A stretch of 64,000 nt of DNA from Hyphomicrobiaceae bacterium (GTDB lineage Bacteria > Pseudomonadota > Alphaproteobacteria > Rhizobiales > Hyphomicrobiaceae), in contig JANYHF010000011.1 in the NCBI GenBank assembly GCA_025359185.1, positions 1-64,000 on the forward strand. Reading direction: 5' to 3'. The translations under genes were made by a program, and so were the position numbers. The notes under the pieces were generated by a model that was not told the DNA's origin, ran no database searches, and worked only from the letters and a program-made list of their open reading frames with translations. Below, piece by piece: positions 8,345-16,076 of this stretch. Every line of letters starts with the position of its first letter. Within the stretch, counting starts at the first letter, position 1.

Positions 8345-9129
8345 CCGCGTCAGCGCTCTATGCGGGCAAAGTGCACCATCATCGTTTCAAGCCTAAGGCC
8401 CATGCGCTGGCCTACCGGGTATTTTGGCTGTTTGCCGACCTGGACGAACTGCCCCGGCTGAAGCTGCGGCTGTTCTCGCACAATCGCTGGAATCTCTTCA
8501 GTTTCTTTGACAAGGATCATGGCGAGGGCAAACCGGAAGCGTTGCGCGCCTATGTCGAGCGGCAACTGGCGGGGGCGGGCCTCGACAGTCACGGCGGATC
8601 GATCCGTCTGCTGTGTATGCCGAGAGTGCTTGGCTATGTGTTCAATCCGCTCAGCATCTACTACTGCTACGCAAGCGATGGCGCGTTGCAGGCGCTGCTC
8701 TACGAGGTGAACAACACGTTTGGCGAACGCCATAGCTATCTGTTCCCGGTCGAAGCCGGGCATGGGCCAGCCATCACCCAATCCTGCACGAAGGAATTCT
8801 ACGTCTCGCCGTTCCTGGACATGGGGCTGCGCTACGATTTCCGCGTCACTTTGCCAGGGGAGGCACTTTCCGTACACATCCGCGTCTCGGACGCTGCCGG
8901 AACCGTCCTGACCGCCAGCCAGCAAGCGCATAAAGAGCGCCTCGACGATTGGATCCTGGCCAAGCTCTTTGTCACCCATCCGCTGCTGACCCTGAAGGTG
9001 ATCGGCGCCATTCATTGGCAGGCGGTTCGGCTGTTGTGGAAGGGCATCGGGATGCGGACACGTCCGCAGGCGCCAGACGCCAGTCTGCGGATTGTTGTCA
9101 CGCCAGAAACTCATCGACCAGAAATTTGA
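8341..9129 (+). CDS. DUF1365 domain protein
   Basis: A 262-residue soluble protein of the DUF1365 family, with AGKVHHHRFKPKAHALAYRVFWL at the N-terminus (split here only for reading) and the conserved LLCMPRVLGYVFNPLSIYYCY and EVNNTFGERHSY blocks. DUF1365 genes are almost always found between an amine-oxidase-like flavoprotein and a CFA synthase homologue, as here. No reaction is assigned; participation in modification of unsaturated acyl chains is inferred from context. Its start overlaps the preceding stop (ATGA) and its stop is ten bases from the next ATG, so the three genes form a tight operon. Confidence 0.9.
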   Translation: MTASALYAGKVHHHRFKPKAHALAYRVFWLFADLDELPRLKLRLFSHNRWNLFSFFDKDHGEGKPEALRAYVERQLAGAGLDSHGGSIRLLCMPRVLGYVFNPLSIYYCYASDGALQALLYEVNNTFGERHSYLFPVEAGHGPAITQSCTKEFYVSPFLDMGLRYDFRVTLPGEALSVHIRVSDAAGTVLTASQQAHKERLDDWILAKLFVTHPLLTLKVIGAIHWQAVRLLWKGIGMRTRPQAPDASLRIVVTPETHRPEI

Positions 9130-9139
9130 AGGAATGTTC

Positions 9140-10381
9140 ATGTCTAGCGATCTGCCGCACGCTGCCCAGGAGCGGCACCTAGAAAGCCGGACCCGTTGGA
9201 CGGGCCTGCAGCGGTGGTTTGTCAACCGCCTTCTGAAGACCATGCGTGCCGGGAGCATCACCGTCACGTTCCCGTCTGGCGAGCAGGTGGACTATCGCGG
9301 GCAGATGCCAGGGCCGCGTGCGCACATTGCCATCAAGCGATGGTCCGTGTTGCGGCGGCTGGTGACGAGCGGCCATCTCGGCTTTTCAGAAGCCTATCTC
9401 GCTGGCGATTTCGAAACCCCGGATCTGACCCAGCTCTTGCATTGGGCGATGGCCAACGAGGCCAGCGTCAACCGGGTCTGGGACGGAACACTGATGGCCC
9501 GTGCCGTGGCCTGGGCCGGGCATTTCGGCCGCCGCAATACGCGCGCCGGCAGCCAGCGGAACATCTCGGCACACTACGATCTTGGCAACGCCTTCTACCG
9601 CGCTTGGCTCGATGCGGGGATGAACTATTCCTCGGCGTTGTATACGGATCGCCATCAGAGCCTGGAAAATGCGCAGGCGACCAAGAACGACCGTATCTTG
9701 TCGCTGCTGACGCCGTCCAAGGGTGACCGGGTTCTGGAGATCGGCTGTGGTTGGGGCGCGCTGGCAGAACGGCTCATTGGCGCGTATGGCTGCCATCTCA
9801 CTGGCCTAACGCTGTCGCATGAACAGTTGGCGTTTGCGAGCGCCCGGCTGGGCGGCGAGCGGGCCGATATCCGGCTCCAAGACTACCGCGACGTCAGCGG
9901 ACAGTTTGACTGCATCGCATCTATCGAGATGATCGAGGCCGTAGGTGAGAGCTATTGGCCGGCCTATTTCGGCACGTTACGCCGTTGTCTCAAACCCGGA
10001 GGCACGGCCGTGCTCCAGGTCATCACGATTGATGAAAGCCGTTATGCCAGCTACCGCCGCAGCCCCGACTTCATCCAGCAGTACATTTTCCCCGGCGGGA
10101 TGCTGCCAACCAAGACAGTGATGCGCGAGCAGATTAGCAAGGCCGCGCTGACGCTGCGCCATGCCGAACATTTCGGCGCGAGCTACGCCCGGACCATCTC
10201 GGCCTGGCGCGAACGCTTCCGGTCGTCCTGGCCCGATTTGCAGCGGCTCGGCTTCGATGAGGCGTTCCGGCGCAAGTGGGAATACTACTTTGCCTATTGC
10301 GAGACCGGCTTTGACACCGGCCTGATCGATGTCGGTCTCTATCAGATCGGCCATAGTGCACCTGCAACTCAAGCACAGTGA
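9140..10381 (+). CDS. cfa: cyclopropane-fatty-acyl-phospholipid synthase family methyltransferase
   Basis: A 413-residue SAM-dependent enzyme that methylates or cyclopropanates unsaturated phospholipid acyl chains. Visible marks are the N-terminal lipid-binding part, the SAH-box RNISAHYDLGNAFYRAWLD, the SAM motif VLEIGCGWGALAERL, and ASIEMIEAVGESYWPAYF. The ATG at 9140 has GAAGGA seven bases upstream; another ATG lies six bases earlier. Within this ECF-controlled operon it could be a UfaM-type methylase (first step of furan fatty acids) rather than a true cyclopropane synthase; sequence alone does not separate these. It is transcribed with the flavoprotein and DUF1365 genes. Confidence 0.92.
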   Translation: MSSDLPHAAQERHLESRTRWTGLQRWFVNRLLKTMRAGSITVTFPSGEQVDYRGQMPGPRAHIAIKRWSVLRRLVTSGHLGFSEAYLAGDFETPDLTQLLHWAMANEASVNRVWDGTLMARAVAWAGHFGRRNTRAGSQRNISAHYDLGNAFYRAWLDAGMNYSSALYTDRHQSLENAQATKNDRILSLLTPSKGDRVLEIGCGWGALAERLIGAYGCHLTGLTLSHEQLAFASARLGGERADIRLQDYRDVSGQFDCIASIEMIEAVGESYWPAYFGTLRRCLKPGGTAVLQVITIDESRYASYRRSPDFIQQYIFPGGMLPTKTVMREQISKAALTLRHAEHFGASYARTISAWRERFRSSWPDLQRLGFDEAFRRKWEYYFAYCETGFDTGLIDVGLYQIGHSAPATQAQ

Positions 10382-10397
10382 CAGCCATGTGATTTGA

Positions 10398-10447
10398 CCG
10401 TGAACGGCCATCAGCGGCACCTGCTTATGCTGTTGCACCGTTCACGG
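10398..10447 (+). promoter_or_regulatory. inverted repeat overlapping the thioredoxin ribosome site
   Basis: A perfect 10-bp inverted repeat (CCGTGAACGG 10398-10407, CCGTTCACGG 10438-10447) with a 30-base loop. Its right arm ends in the first bases of the GGAGAG ribosome site (10446-10451) of the gene starting at 10460. As RNA it could restrict translation; as DNA it could be an operator. Confidence 0.4.
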
Positions 10448-10459
10448 AGAGACATCGCC

Positions 10460-10849
10460 ATGCTGACCCGCCGTTGCTTGCTTGCGGTTGCCGCAGTTTC
10501 GTTGCTGCCGCTTCCCGCCTTTGCTGAAATGATGACAAGCGCCTATGAGCCGGCAGCCTTTGCCGCCGCGCAGGCCAGCGGCAAGGCGATCCTTGTCCAC
10601 ATTCACGCCAGCTGGTGCCCTACCTGCAAGGCGCAAAACGCCATCCTGAAGGACCTGATGACGGATGCGGCCTTTAAGGACGTAGTCATAGTCAAAGTCG
10701 ATTTCGATGCCCAGAAGGATGTGGTCGCGGCGATGGGCGCAAACTCCCAAAGCACACTGATCATGTTCAAGGGCAAGACCGAGGTCGGCCGTTCGGTTGG
10801 CGCCACCGACAAGGATGCGATCGGCGCGATGATGAAGCTGGCGGTCTAG
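10460..10849 (+). CDS. secreted thioredoxin-fold protein
   Basis: A 129-residue protein. The signal peptide MLTRRCLLAVAAVSLLPLPAFA predicts periplasmic export. The thioredoxin fold carries the redox motif WCPTC (in HASWCPTCKAQN) and the later strand STLIMFKGKTEVGRSVG. It is likely a periplasmic thiol-disulfide oxidoreductase. The next gene, 21 bases on, encodes a CcdA-like membrane electron carrier, so the pair probably carries reducing power from the cytoplasm to periplasmic substrates. GGAGAG lies eight bases before the ATG, and a frame extension to 10394 is unsupported. It follows the CFA operon by 78 bases. Confidence 0.9.
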   Translation: MLTRRCLLAVAAVSLLPLPAFAEMMTSAYEPAAFAAAQASGKAILVHIHASWCPTCKAQNAILKDLMTDAAFKDVVIVKVDFDAQKDVVAAMGANSQSTLIMFKGKTEVGRSVGATDKDAIGAMMKLAV

Positions 10850-10870
10850 CCCGCACGGAAGTTTGTGCCC

Positions 10871-11593
10871 ATGCCCGCTGCAAGTTTCGCCTTGGCCTTT
10901 GCCGCTGGGGTGCTCACGATCCTGTCCCCCTGCGTGCTGCCCCTGGTGCCGATGGTGCTTGGCAGCGCGTCGGCGGAACACCGGATGGCGCCGGTGGCGC
11001 TGGCGGCGGGCGTTGGCGTATCGTTCGCGGTCATCGGCGGCGTGCTTGCCAGTGTTGGCTTTGCCGTTGGCTTCGATGGCTCTGTGTTGCGCCCGCTGGC
11101 GGCGCTTTTGCTCATGGGCATCGGCCTCGTGTTGTTCGTGCCGGTGCTGCAAACGCGGCTTTCGGTTGCCGCTGGTCCCCTCAGCAATTGGGCCAATACA
11201 ACCCTCGGCGGCTTTTCCACCAGCGGCCTCACCGGGCAGTTTCTGCTGGGGCTGTTGCTCGGCGCGGTTTGGACGCCTTGCGCCGGCCCGACACTCGGCG
11301 CCGCGTCTCTCCTCGCGTCGCGTGGCCAAAATCTCCCCGCCGTCGCTCTCACGATGCTGCTCTTTGGTCTGGGCACTGGCCTTGCCCTCGCGGCGCTGGG
11401 CCTTCTGTCGCGCGCCGCTATGATGTCATGGCGTGACCGGCTGATGGGCGCAGGACGCAGCGGCAAACTGCTGCTCGGCGCAGGCCTGATGCTGGTCGGG
11501 TTAGGCATCCTGACGGGCGCCGAACGCAGCCTGGAAGCGTGGCTCGTGGATGTGTCGCCGTTGTGGTTGACGCAGCTGACAACGCAACTGTAG
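10871..11593 (+). CDS. CcdA/DsbD-type membrane thiol reductant carrier
   Basis: A 240-residue protein with about six membrane helices. The two family cysteines are in conserved places: LSPCVLPLVP near the first helix and GAVWTPCAGPTLGAA before the fourth. CcdA proteins move electrons from cytoplasmic thioredoxin to periplasmic partners. The ATG at 10871 has CGGAAG nine bases upstream; a GTG at 10865 is less well placed. Together with the preceding periplasmic thioredoxin it forms a two-gene redox relay directly after the stress-lipid operon. A longer paralogue lies at 43939. Confidence 0.9.
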   Translation: MPAASFALAFAAGVLTILSPCVLPLVPMVLGSASAEHRMAPVALAAGVGVSFAVIGGVLASVGFAVGFDGSVLRPLAALLLMGIGLVLFVPVLQTRLSVAAGPLSNWANTTLGGFSTSGLTGQFLLGLLLGAVWTPCAGPTLGAASLLASRGQNLPAVALTMLLFGLGTGLALAALGLLSRAAMMSWRDRLMGAGRSGKLLLGAGLMLVGLGILTGAERSLEAWLVDVSPLWLTQLTTQL

Positions 11594-11658
11594 TCATCCT
11601 GTCATGGGCTGGCCTGATACAGTCGCGGGACGCATCGCCAATTTCCAAAAGGTCAGCC

Positions 11659-12558
11659 ATGTCCAAATCCCCCAAGGCCGGCATCTCCGCCCGGATTGCT
11701 AGGCCTGACCTCAGCGATTTTTCCGCGATCCTTGACGACATCGAAACCCTGGGTGTCGAGAGTATCGAGCTGCCCGCCTATGACATGGATCTTGTCGTGG
11801 GGGGCAGGATCTGCAAACCCCAGCTCGCTGTCGTGAAGGCAGCAATCGCGGGCCGCAAGGTGGGTTGGACGGTGCATGGTCCGCTGTCGATCAATTTCAT
11901 GGACGAGGCCTTCCGGGGCCCACGCCATTTCGAGGTGCTGACGGCCTCGGTCGAAGCCGCCGCAGAGCTCGGCGCGGCCGTTTATGTTCTGCATACGGGG
12001 CATGTATCAGTCCAGGCCGCCGAGGGCATCGAGGACGCCTATGCCCGCCAGCGCGACTGGCTCGCCAAGGCGGGCAGCTTAGCAAAGGCGCACGGCCTCA
12101 CGATTTGCGTCGAGAACCTGTTCGATTGGACCTGGGGCAAGCTGCATACGGCCACCGCCTCGCGCCTCGCCCGCGAACTCGCCGCCGTCGCCCATCCCCA
12201 CATCCGCGCCACCGTTGATTTCAGCCACGCCTATCTGGAGACGGGCTATCGCGGCGGCAATTTCCTCGACGAGATCCAGCCGCTCACGGCCATCGCGCGG
12301 CACCTGCACATCCACGACAGCTTCGGCCGTGCTGACGACATTTATATGTACACCGATGGTGAGCGCCTGGCGCATGGCCATGGCGACCTGCATCTGCCCC
12401 TCGGCTGGGGAGATCTACCGTGGACGGACGTTATGGCCCACTGCCGGTTTGCCGAGGGCACCGTCTTCAACATCGAGCTGAACCCGCGCTTCTGGCACAC
12501 CGCCAAAGCCTGTGTGGCGGCAGTGCGCGAGCTTGCGGCTCGGGCTGAGATGGGGTGA
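11659..12558 (+). CDS. xylose-isomerase-like TIM-barrel protein (sugar phosphate isomerase/epimerase family)
   Basis: A 299-residue AP-endonuclease-2-type TIM barrel. Metal-ligand-like positions are seen in the strand ends YVLHTGH, CVENLF, ATVDFSHAY, HLHIHDSFG and FNIELNP. These proteins isomerise or epimerise small sugars or related hydroxy-acids; no substrate can be named. The ATG at 11659 follows AAAAGG; the frame is open 40 codons upstream without a ribosome site. It stands alone, convergent with the Xre-RES pair. Confidence 0.82.
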   Translation: MSKSPKAGISARIARPDLSDFSAILDDIETLGVESIELPAYDMDLVVGGRICKPQLAVVKAAIAGRKVGWTVHGPLSINFMDEAFRGPRHFEVLTASVEAAAELGAAVYVLHTGHVSVQAAEGIEDAYARQRDWLAKAGSLAKAHGLTICVENLFDWTWGKLHTATASRLARELAAVAHPHIRATVDFSHAYLETGYRGGNFLDEIQPLTAIARHLHIHDSFGRADDIYMYTDGERLAHGHGDLHLPLGWGDLPWTDVMAHCRFAEGTVFNIELNPRFWHTAKACVAAVRELAARAEMG

Positions 12559-12563
12559 TACGC

Positions 12564-13064
12564 TTAACGGCGGGCGAACAATCGCGGGTCCCACCAGACC
12601 GGGCATTCGCGATCAGGCACGATGCCCTTAAAGTCCGCATGATGCGGATTGATCAGCACATTGTGTTCTTCGCGCGCCACAAAGCTCGGGATCACGAGGA
12701 TTGCGGTTCGCCGTTCTGCAAACCATGTCGCGCCGAACATACGGGCCACCGGCTCATCGATCCAGCCCGGTAAACTGTCCTTGGTTACTGCCTCGTAAGA
12801 CGTACCAAGCGGGATGGCGATGGCCATGAAATGCTGGTTGGACGGTAGCGCGCCATTGCAGTGCGCCAGTTTTTCCAACATTGCCGTGCTGTAGTGCTCA
12901 CTCGTGTAGATGACGTCCTGGCCGAGCTCGTGCCAGCGCGCATCATCGACCAAAGCGGCTCCTTCACCGCTGAAAATCGGAAAGCGGCCCTGGGCATCGC
13001 CGATGCGGAAAACACGCATTGGGCTGATCAGTGTGCGCGGGTGATCAGACTGCGACGCCGGCAT
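12564..13064 (-). CDS. RES-domain toxin of an Xre-RES toxin-antitoxin pair
   Basis: A 166-residue RES-domain protein. The family degrades cellular NAD+ (MbcT and related toxins). The core is seen as MRVFRIGD..PIFSGEGA, VIYTSEHYSTAMLEKLAH and PHHADFKGI. The Arg, Tyr and Glu of the RES fold appear in FRI, YTS and MLEKL. The ATG at 13064 overlaps the antitoxin stop by 20 bases; an ATG at 13019, directly before the RES core, is an alternative start. The order antitoxin then toxin is usual for Xre-RES systems. Confidence 0.85.
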   Translation of the reverse strand: MPASQSDHPRTLISPMRVFRIGDAQGRFPIFSGEGAALVDDARWHELGQDVIYTSEHYSTAMLEKLAHCNGALPSNQHFMAIAIPLGTSYEAVTKDSLPGWIDEPVARMFGATWFAERRTAILVIPSFVAREEHNVLINPHHADFKGIVPDRECPVWWDPRLFARR

Positions 13065-13503
13065 CGAGTCTTGCCAGCAATTTCATGACCAGGGCCGCGC
13101 CGGCGATCGATTCCGTAGCCAGAGCTATTGGTGACCGTCCACCGAGCATACGGTGCGCGCGCTCAAGAAATACCGAACTCTGGATGCTATCGGCGTGATA
13201 AATCCTCAGAACCTCTGAAAGCACGCGCGACAAAGCGAGAACTTTTTCGCTTTCGTCTTGCGTCAGCGGCTTATTGTCTTTCTCGCGCCGGTGCAGCGTG
13301 GATTTTGGGATGATGTCGGTTGCTTTCAGAAACCGTCCATCCGGATCGATGCGCCGGGCTACCGTCGTTGCCGTTTTGGCGGGAAAGCCCTTCTGCACGC
13401 TCGCGACAAGTCCGAGATCATCAATGCGCTGCCAGCGCGGCAAGCCCATGAACTGGGCGATCCGGCTGGCTTCCGATTGGGAGGTGCCATGTGCCACGGC
13501 CAT
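13045..13503 (-). CDS. Xre/MbcA/ParS-type antitoxin
   Basis: A 152-residue antitoxin with an N-terminal Xre-like helix-turn-helix part (around VQKGFPAKTATTVARRI and KATDIIPKSTLHRREK) and a C-terminal DUF2384 toxin-binding part (ERAHRMLGGRSPIALATESI). It should bind and neutralise the RES toxin encoded just downstream and repress the operon. AAGGA stands eight bases before the ATG. A possible promoter, TTGCAT-N17-TATTTC, lies upstream on the minus strand. Confidence 0.85.
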   Translation of the reverse strand: MAVAHGTSQSEASRIAQFMGLPRWQRIDDLGLVASVQKGFPAKTATTVARRIDPDGRFLKATDIIPKSTLHRREKDNKPLTQDESEKVLALSRVLSEVLRIYHADSIQSSVFLERAHRMLGGRSPIALATESIAGAALVMKLLARLDAGVAV

Positions 13504-13578
13504 GAAGCGGCATCCTTGCGTTTCAACTGGGACAGAAATAGTCTATGTTGGATCAAAATGCAAGGATACCGCGTGTCC

Positions 13579-13785
13579 TCAATCCTTCACTTCGAACGAC
13601 AGTTTCACCTGCACTCGGTAGCCGCTGACTTTGCCTTTGGCATCGACGGTCGCGCTCATATCCTTGACCCAGACCGACTTGACGCCCTTGAGGCTCTTGC
13701 TGGCCTTGGTCACGGCGATCTGCGTTGCGTCTTCCCAGCTCTCGGTTGATTCAGCCATCAGCTCAATGACTTTCAGTACGGCCAT
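13579..13785 (-). CDS. dodecin flavin-binding protein
   Basis: A 68-residue dodecin, the small protein that forms dodecameric shells storing flavin dimers. The whole family pattern is present: KVIELMAESTESWEDA, then KSVWVKDMSA with the flavin-stacking Trp, and YRVQVKLSFEV with the Gln that contacts flavin. The frame stays open far upstream across glyQ, but AGGAG eight bases before the ATG at 13785 fixes the start. It is convergent neither with glyQ nor the antitoxin; it lies divergent from glyQ with a 129-base gap. Confidence 0.92.
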   Translation of the reverse strand: MAVLKVIELMAESTESWEDATQIAVTKASKSLKGVKSVWVKDMSATVDAKGKVSGYRVQVKLSFEVKD

Positions 13786-13852
13786 GGTCATGACTCCTGG
13801 TGCTGCGTCCGCGTCTCGCGGACTGTCATCAAAGCGTAACATCAGCTCTTGC

Positions 13853-13880
13853 GTGACACCAGCGGGCAATCTTCTATAGT
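13853..13880 (+). promoter_or_regulatory. candidate sigma-70 promoter of glyQ
   Basis: GTGACA (13853-13858), 16-base spacer and TATAGT (13875-13880), 35 bases before the glyQ ATG. The -10 box is good, the -35 box moderate. Confidence 0.45.
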
Positions 13881-13914
13881 GCGCGCAAATCCGCCCTCTT
13901 TGCGAGACTGAGCT

Positions 13915-14883
13915 ATGCCCAAATCTGCTGCTGCCGCCGTCAAAGCCAAGCCGTCTCATGGCAACGCCTATGGCCTCCATCCCGCCAGTTCGTTCCAGGA
14001 TCTGATCTTGACGCTCCAGCGCTATTGGGCCGAGCAGGGCTGCGTCATCCTCCAGCCCTACGACATGGAAGTTGGCGCGGGCACGTTCCATCCGGCAACG
14101 ACGCTGCGCTCGCTCGGGCCAAAGCCCTGGCACGCGGCCTATGTGCAGCCGTCGCGCCGCCCCAAGGATGGCCGCTATGGCGAGAACCCGAACCGGATGC
14201 AGCACTATTACCAGTTCCAGGTGGTCATGAAGCCGTCCCCGGACGATTTCCAGGATCTGTATCTGGGCTCGCTTTACGCAATCGGCATCGACCCCAAGCT
14301 GCACGACCTGCGCTTTGTCGAGGATGATTGGGAGAGCCCGACGCTGGGCGCCTGGGGGCTCGGCTGGGAAGTGTGGTGCGACGGCATGGAAGTCTCGCAG
14401 TTCACCTATTTCCAACAAGTTGGCGGCTACGACTGCGATCCTGTTTCTGGCGAGCTGACCTATGGCCTCGAACGCCTCGCCATGTACGTCCAAGGCGTCG
14501 ACCGCGTGTTCGACCTCAACTTCAACGGCCGCCAGGACGCGCGCAAGCTGACCTATGGCGATGTGTTCCTGCAGGCCGAGCAGGAGTTCTCGCGCTTCAA
14601 TTTCGAGCACGCCAACACCGATAAGTTGATGCAACATTTCAAAGATGCCGAAGCCGAGTGCAAATCACTGCTGGAAAAAGGCGCATCGGCTGATAAAGGC
14701 GGCCGCCATCAGATGGCGCTCCCCGCCTACGACCAGTGCATCAAGGCCAGCCACGTCTTCAATCTGATGGACGCGCGCGGCATCATCTCGGTGACCGAGC
14801 GCCAGAGCTACATACTGCGGGTGCGCGACCTCGCCAAAGCCTGCTGCGGCGCCTGGCTGGCGACCGAGGGCGGCGGAGCGTGA
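13915..14883 (+). CDS. glyQ: glycyl-tRNA synthetase alpha subunit
   Basis: A 322-residue catalytic alpha subunit of the bacterial tetrameric glycyl-tRNA synthetase. Class II motifs are visible: [33 protein letters not shown], and [15 protein letters not shown] with the [15 protein letters not shown] block. The beta subunit gene glyS, often close by in related bacteria, is not in this window. The next gene is a murein endopeptidase 86 bases on. The length is slightly above the usual 290-310 because of N- and C-terminal tails. Confidence 0.97.
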   Translation: MPKSAAAAVKAKPSHGNAYGLHPASSFQDLILTLQRYWAEQGCVILQPYDMEVGAGTFHPATTLRSLGPKPWHAAYVQPSRRPKDGRYGENPNRMQHYYQFQVVMKPSPDDFQDLYLGSLYAIGIDPKLHDLRFVEDDWESPTLGAWGLGWEVWCDGMEVSQFTYFQQVGGYDCDPVSGELTYGLERLAMYVQGVDRVFDLNFNGRQDARKLTYGDVFLQAEQEFSRFNFEHANTDKLMQHFKDAEAECKSLLEKGASADKGGRHQMALPAYDQCIKASHVFNLMDARGIISVTERQSYILRVRDLAKACCGAWLATEGGGA

Positions 14884-14931
14884 GCGCTCGTCGCAACGGT
14901 CAGCCGCAAAAATGCCATGTGCTGTGCTATC

Positions 14932-14954
14932 GTGGTTAACCAAGGCTTAACCAC
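14932..14954 (+). promoter_or_regulatory. CtrA-type box upstream of the murein endopeptidase gene
   Basis: GTGG-TTAA-N7-TTAA-CCAC is an exact match to the TTAA-N7-TTAA consensus of the cell-cycle regulator CtrA, here within a fully palindromic 8-bp-arm repeat. It ends 15 bases before the mepA start codon. Confidence 0.6.
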
Positions 14955-14969
14955 CGGGGCGGGTTTGCT

Positions 14970-16076
14970 ATGCTGAAATACTGTCTTGCGCCGTTGGCCG
15001 TTGTTGTTTTCATCCCGGCCGCTGCCGCTGAAAGCGCCCGCACCGAGGGCCATCCGGGTGCCAACGCGGTCCTTGCCCCGTTGAGTGCGGCGATTGTAAT
15101 CCGGCCCCAGCCGATCTCGGCAAAAGTGCAGTTTGGCTTCGTGCTGGAGCCGACTGCGGCGACGCCGGCGCCCGTCGGGTCCTATGCGCGCGGCTGTCTG
15201 GCAGGCGGCGTTGCGCTGCCAATCACCGGCCCCACCTGGCAGGTCATGCGCCTGTCGCGCAACCGCAATTGGGGGCATCCGATGCTCATCAACTACATCG
15301 AGCGTTTTGCCAATGACATGCACGAGCGCGAGCATTGGACCGGGCTGCTGGTGGGCGACATGTCGCAACCACGCGGTGGCCCAATGTTGACCGGACATGC
15401 CAGCCACCAGATCGGGCTCGATGTCGATTTCTGGTTCAAGCCGATGCCCGCCAAGGTGTTGTCTCCGCTGGCTCGCGAAACCCTTGAAGCCACTGAGCTG
15501 GCCAAAACGGACGGCCATGACGTGATCCCCACGCGCTGGCACGAGGGTTGGGTGCGCCTGTTGCGACGTGCCGCCAGCTATCCTGAGGTGGCGCGGATTT
15601 TCGTGCATCCCTCCATTAAGAAGGAATTATGCGACGCCGGGCAGTACGACCGGCGCTGGATGACCAAGGTGCGCGCCTATTTTGGCCATCAGGACCATTT
15701 CCATGTGCGCCTGCACTGCCCGGCAGGCAGCAAAACCTGTACCCCGCAGCTCGATCCGGCGCCGACCGATGGCTGCGGCAAGGAACTCGCTTTCTGGATG
15801 AAGGCTGTCAGCCCGCCTCCGCCCAAAATCGAGCCGCCGAAGGTGACGCCGCCTCTCGTGGTCGCGACAACGCCAAAGCCTCTAACGCCGCCGGTCAAGC
15901 CGGCCGTGAAGCTGGGGCCGCGCGTGATTGCACTGGCCGACCTGCCACCGCTCTGCACGGCCGTATTGGGTGAAGGTAAGCCGCCGCTGCTGGCAGCAGT
16001 CGCGCCGGGGCCAAACGACATGCCGATGCCCGAGCCAAGCCCGGCCCGCGATGCTTATGCAGCGGCTCAGCCCTAA
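14970..16076 (+). CDS. mepA: penicillin-insensitive murein DD-endopeptidase
   Basis: A 368-residue MepA (peptidase M74) that cuts peptide cross-links of peptidoglycan in the periplasm. It has an N-terminal signal-like segment (LKYCLAPLAVVVFIPAAAA). The zinc/LAS motifs are HASHQIGLDVDFWF and DHFHVRLHCP, and paired cysteines are frequent. The C-terminal third is Pro-rich (PPPPKIEPPKVTPPLV), beyond the usual length of about 275. A CtrA-type box directly upstream suggests cell-cycle control of this wall hydrolase. Its stop overlaps the convergent membrane protein gene by four bases. Confidence 0.93.
   Translation: MLKYCLAPLAVVVFIPAAAAESARTEGHPGANAVLAPLSAAIVIRPQPISAKVQFGFVLEPTAATPAPVGSYARGCLAGGVALPITGPTWQVMRLSRNRNWGHPMLINYIERFANDMHEREHWTGLLVGDMSQPRGGPMLTGHASHQIGLDVDFWFKPMPAKVLSPLARETLEATELAKTDGHDVIPTRWHEGWVRLLRRAASYPEVARIFVHPSIKKELCDAGQYDRRWMTKVRAYFGHQDHFHVRLHCPAGSKTCTPQLDPAPTDGCGKELAFWMKAVSPPPPKIEPPKVTPPLVVATTPKPLTPPVKPAVKLGPRVIALADLPPLCTAVLGEGKPPLLAAVAPGPNDMPMPEPSPARDAYAAAQP

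Noticed and set aside
13579-14637. 352-codon open frame on the - strand
   Set aside because: Only its last 68 codons (dodecin) are real; the rest lies antisense to glyQ and the dodecin ribosome site fixes the start at 13785.
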